A stretch of DNA of 6,104 bases from Candidatus Heimdallarchaeota archaeon (lineage in GTDB: Archaea > Asgardarchaeota > Heimdallarchaeia > Heimdallarchaeales > Kariarchaeaceae). The stretch is taken from positions 1 to 6,104 of the forward strand of contig WAMJ01000235.1 in the NCBI GenBank assembly GCA_015522385.1. The letters run 5' to 3'. Position numbers and translations under genes: made by a program. Shown in pieces: positions 6,104 through 6,104 of the stretch. Numbering within the stretch: position 1 is the first letter of the stretch; every line of letters starts with the position of its first letter. Under the pieces are notes generated by a model. That model made no database searches and was not told the origin of the DNA. It was given only the letters and a program-made list of their open reading frames with translations.

Positions 6104-6104
6104 C

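Overview
The window most likely comes from an archaeon, and within Archaea a member of the Nitrososphaeria (Thaumarchaeota) or a nearby lineage is my best guess. The support is indirect. There is a TATA-like box about 27 bases ahead of a GTG start that has no Shine-Dalgarno sequence, as expected for a leaderless archaeal transcript. Arginine AGA/AGG and isoleucine ATA codons are frequent. A copper protein sits beside a streptogramin-lyase-like surface propeller, a combination I associate with that group. No rRNA or ribosomal marker is present, so the lineage is not proven. No tRNA, rRNA, CRISPR array, insertion sequence or phage gene was seen.

Layout. Bases 2-1507 (+) hold the 3' part of a polytopic membrane protein that is cut by the left edge. 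It is followed after one base by a DUF58/VWA-fold protein (1509-2414, +). The two look like the end of a MoxR/DUF58-type operon whose earlier genes lie to the left. A 115-bp gap (2415-2529) carries a promoter and two small inverted repeats. It drives a tight three-gene operon: a ZIP-family metal transporter (2530-3393), a membrane-anchored CuA-type cupredoxin resembling subunit II of ba3 oxidases (3405-3794), and a secreted seven-bladed propeller protein with a C-terminal membrane anchor (3791-5254). A seven-helix membrane protein of unknown function (5251-6054, -) converges on this operon and shares a CTAG with it at the stop codons. The last 50 bases are its upstream region.

How the genes may work together. 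ZIP, CuA-like protein and propeller are co-transcribed by spacing (11-bp gap, then a 4-bp overlap). All three are placed at or outside the membrane, so a metal-handling or redox unit at the cell surface is a reasonable hypothesis. No haem-copper oxidase subunit I is present in the window. The copper domain has a His where the axial Met of CuA is expected. Together these make the trio the most interesting part of the window.
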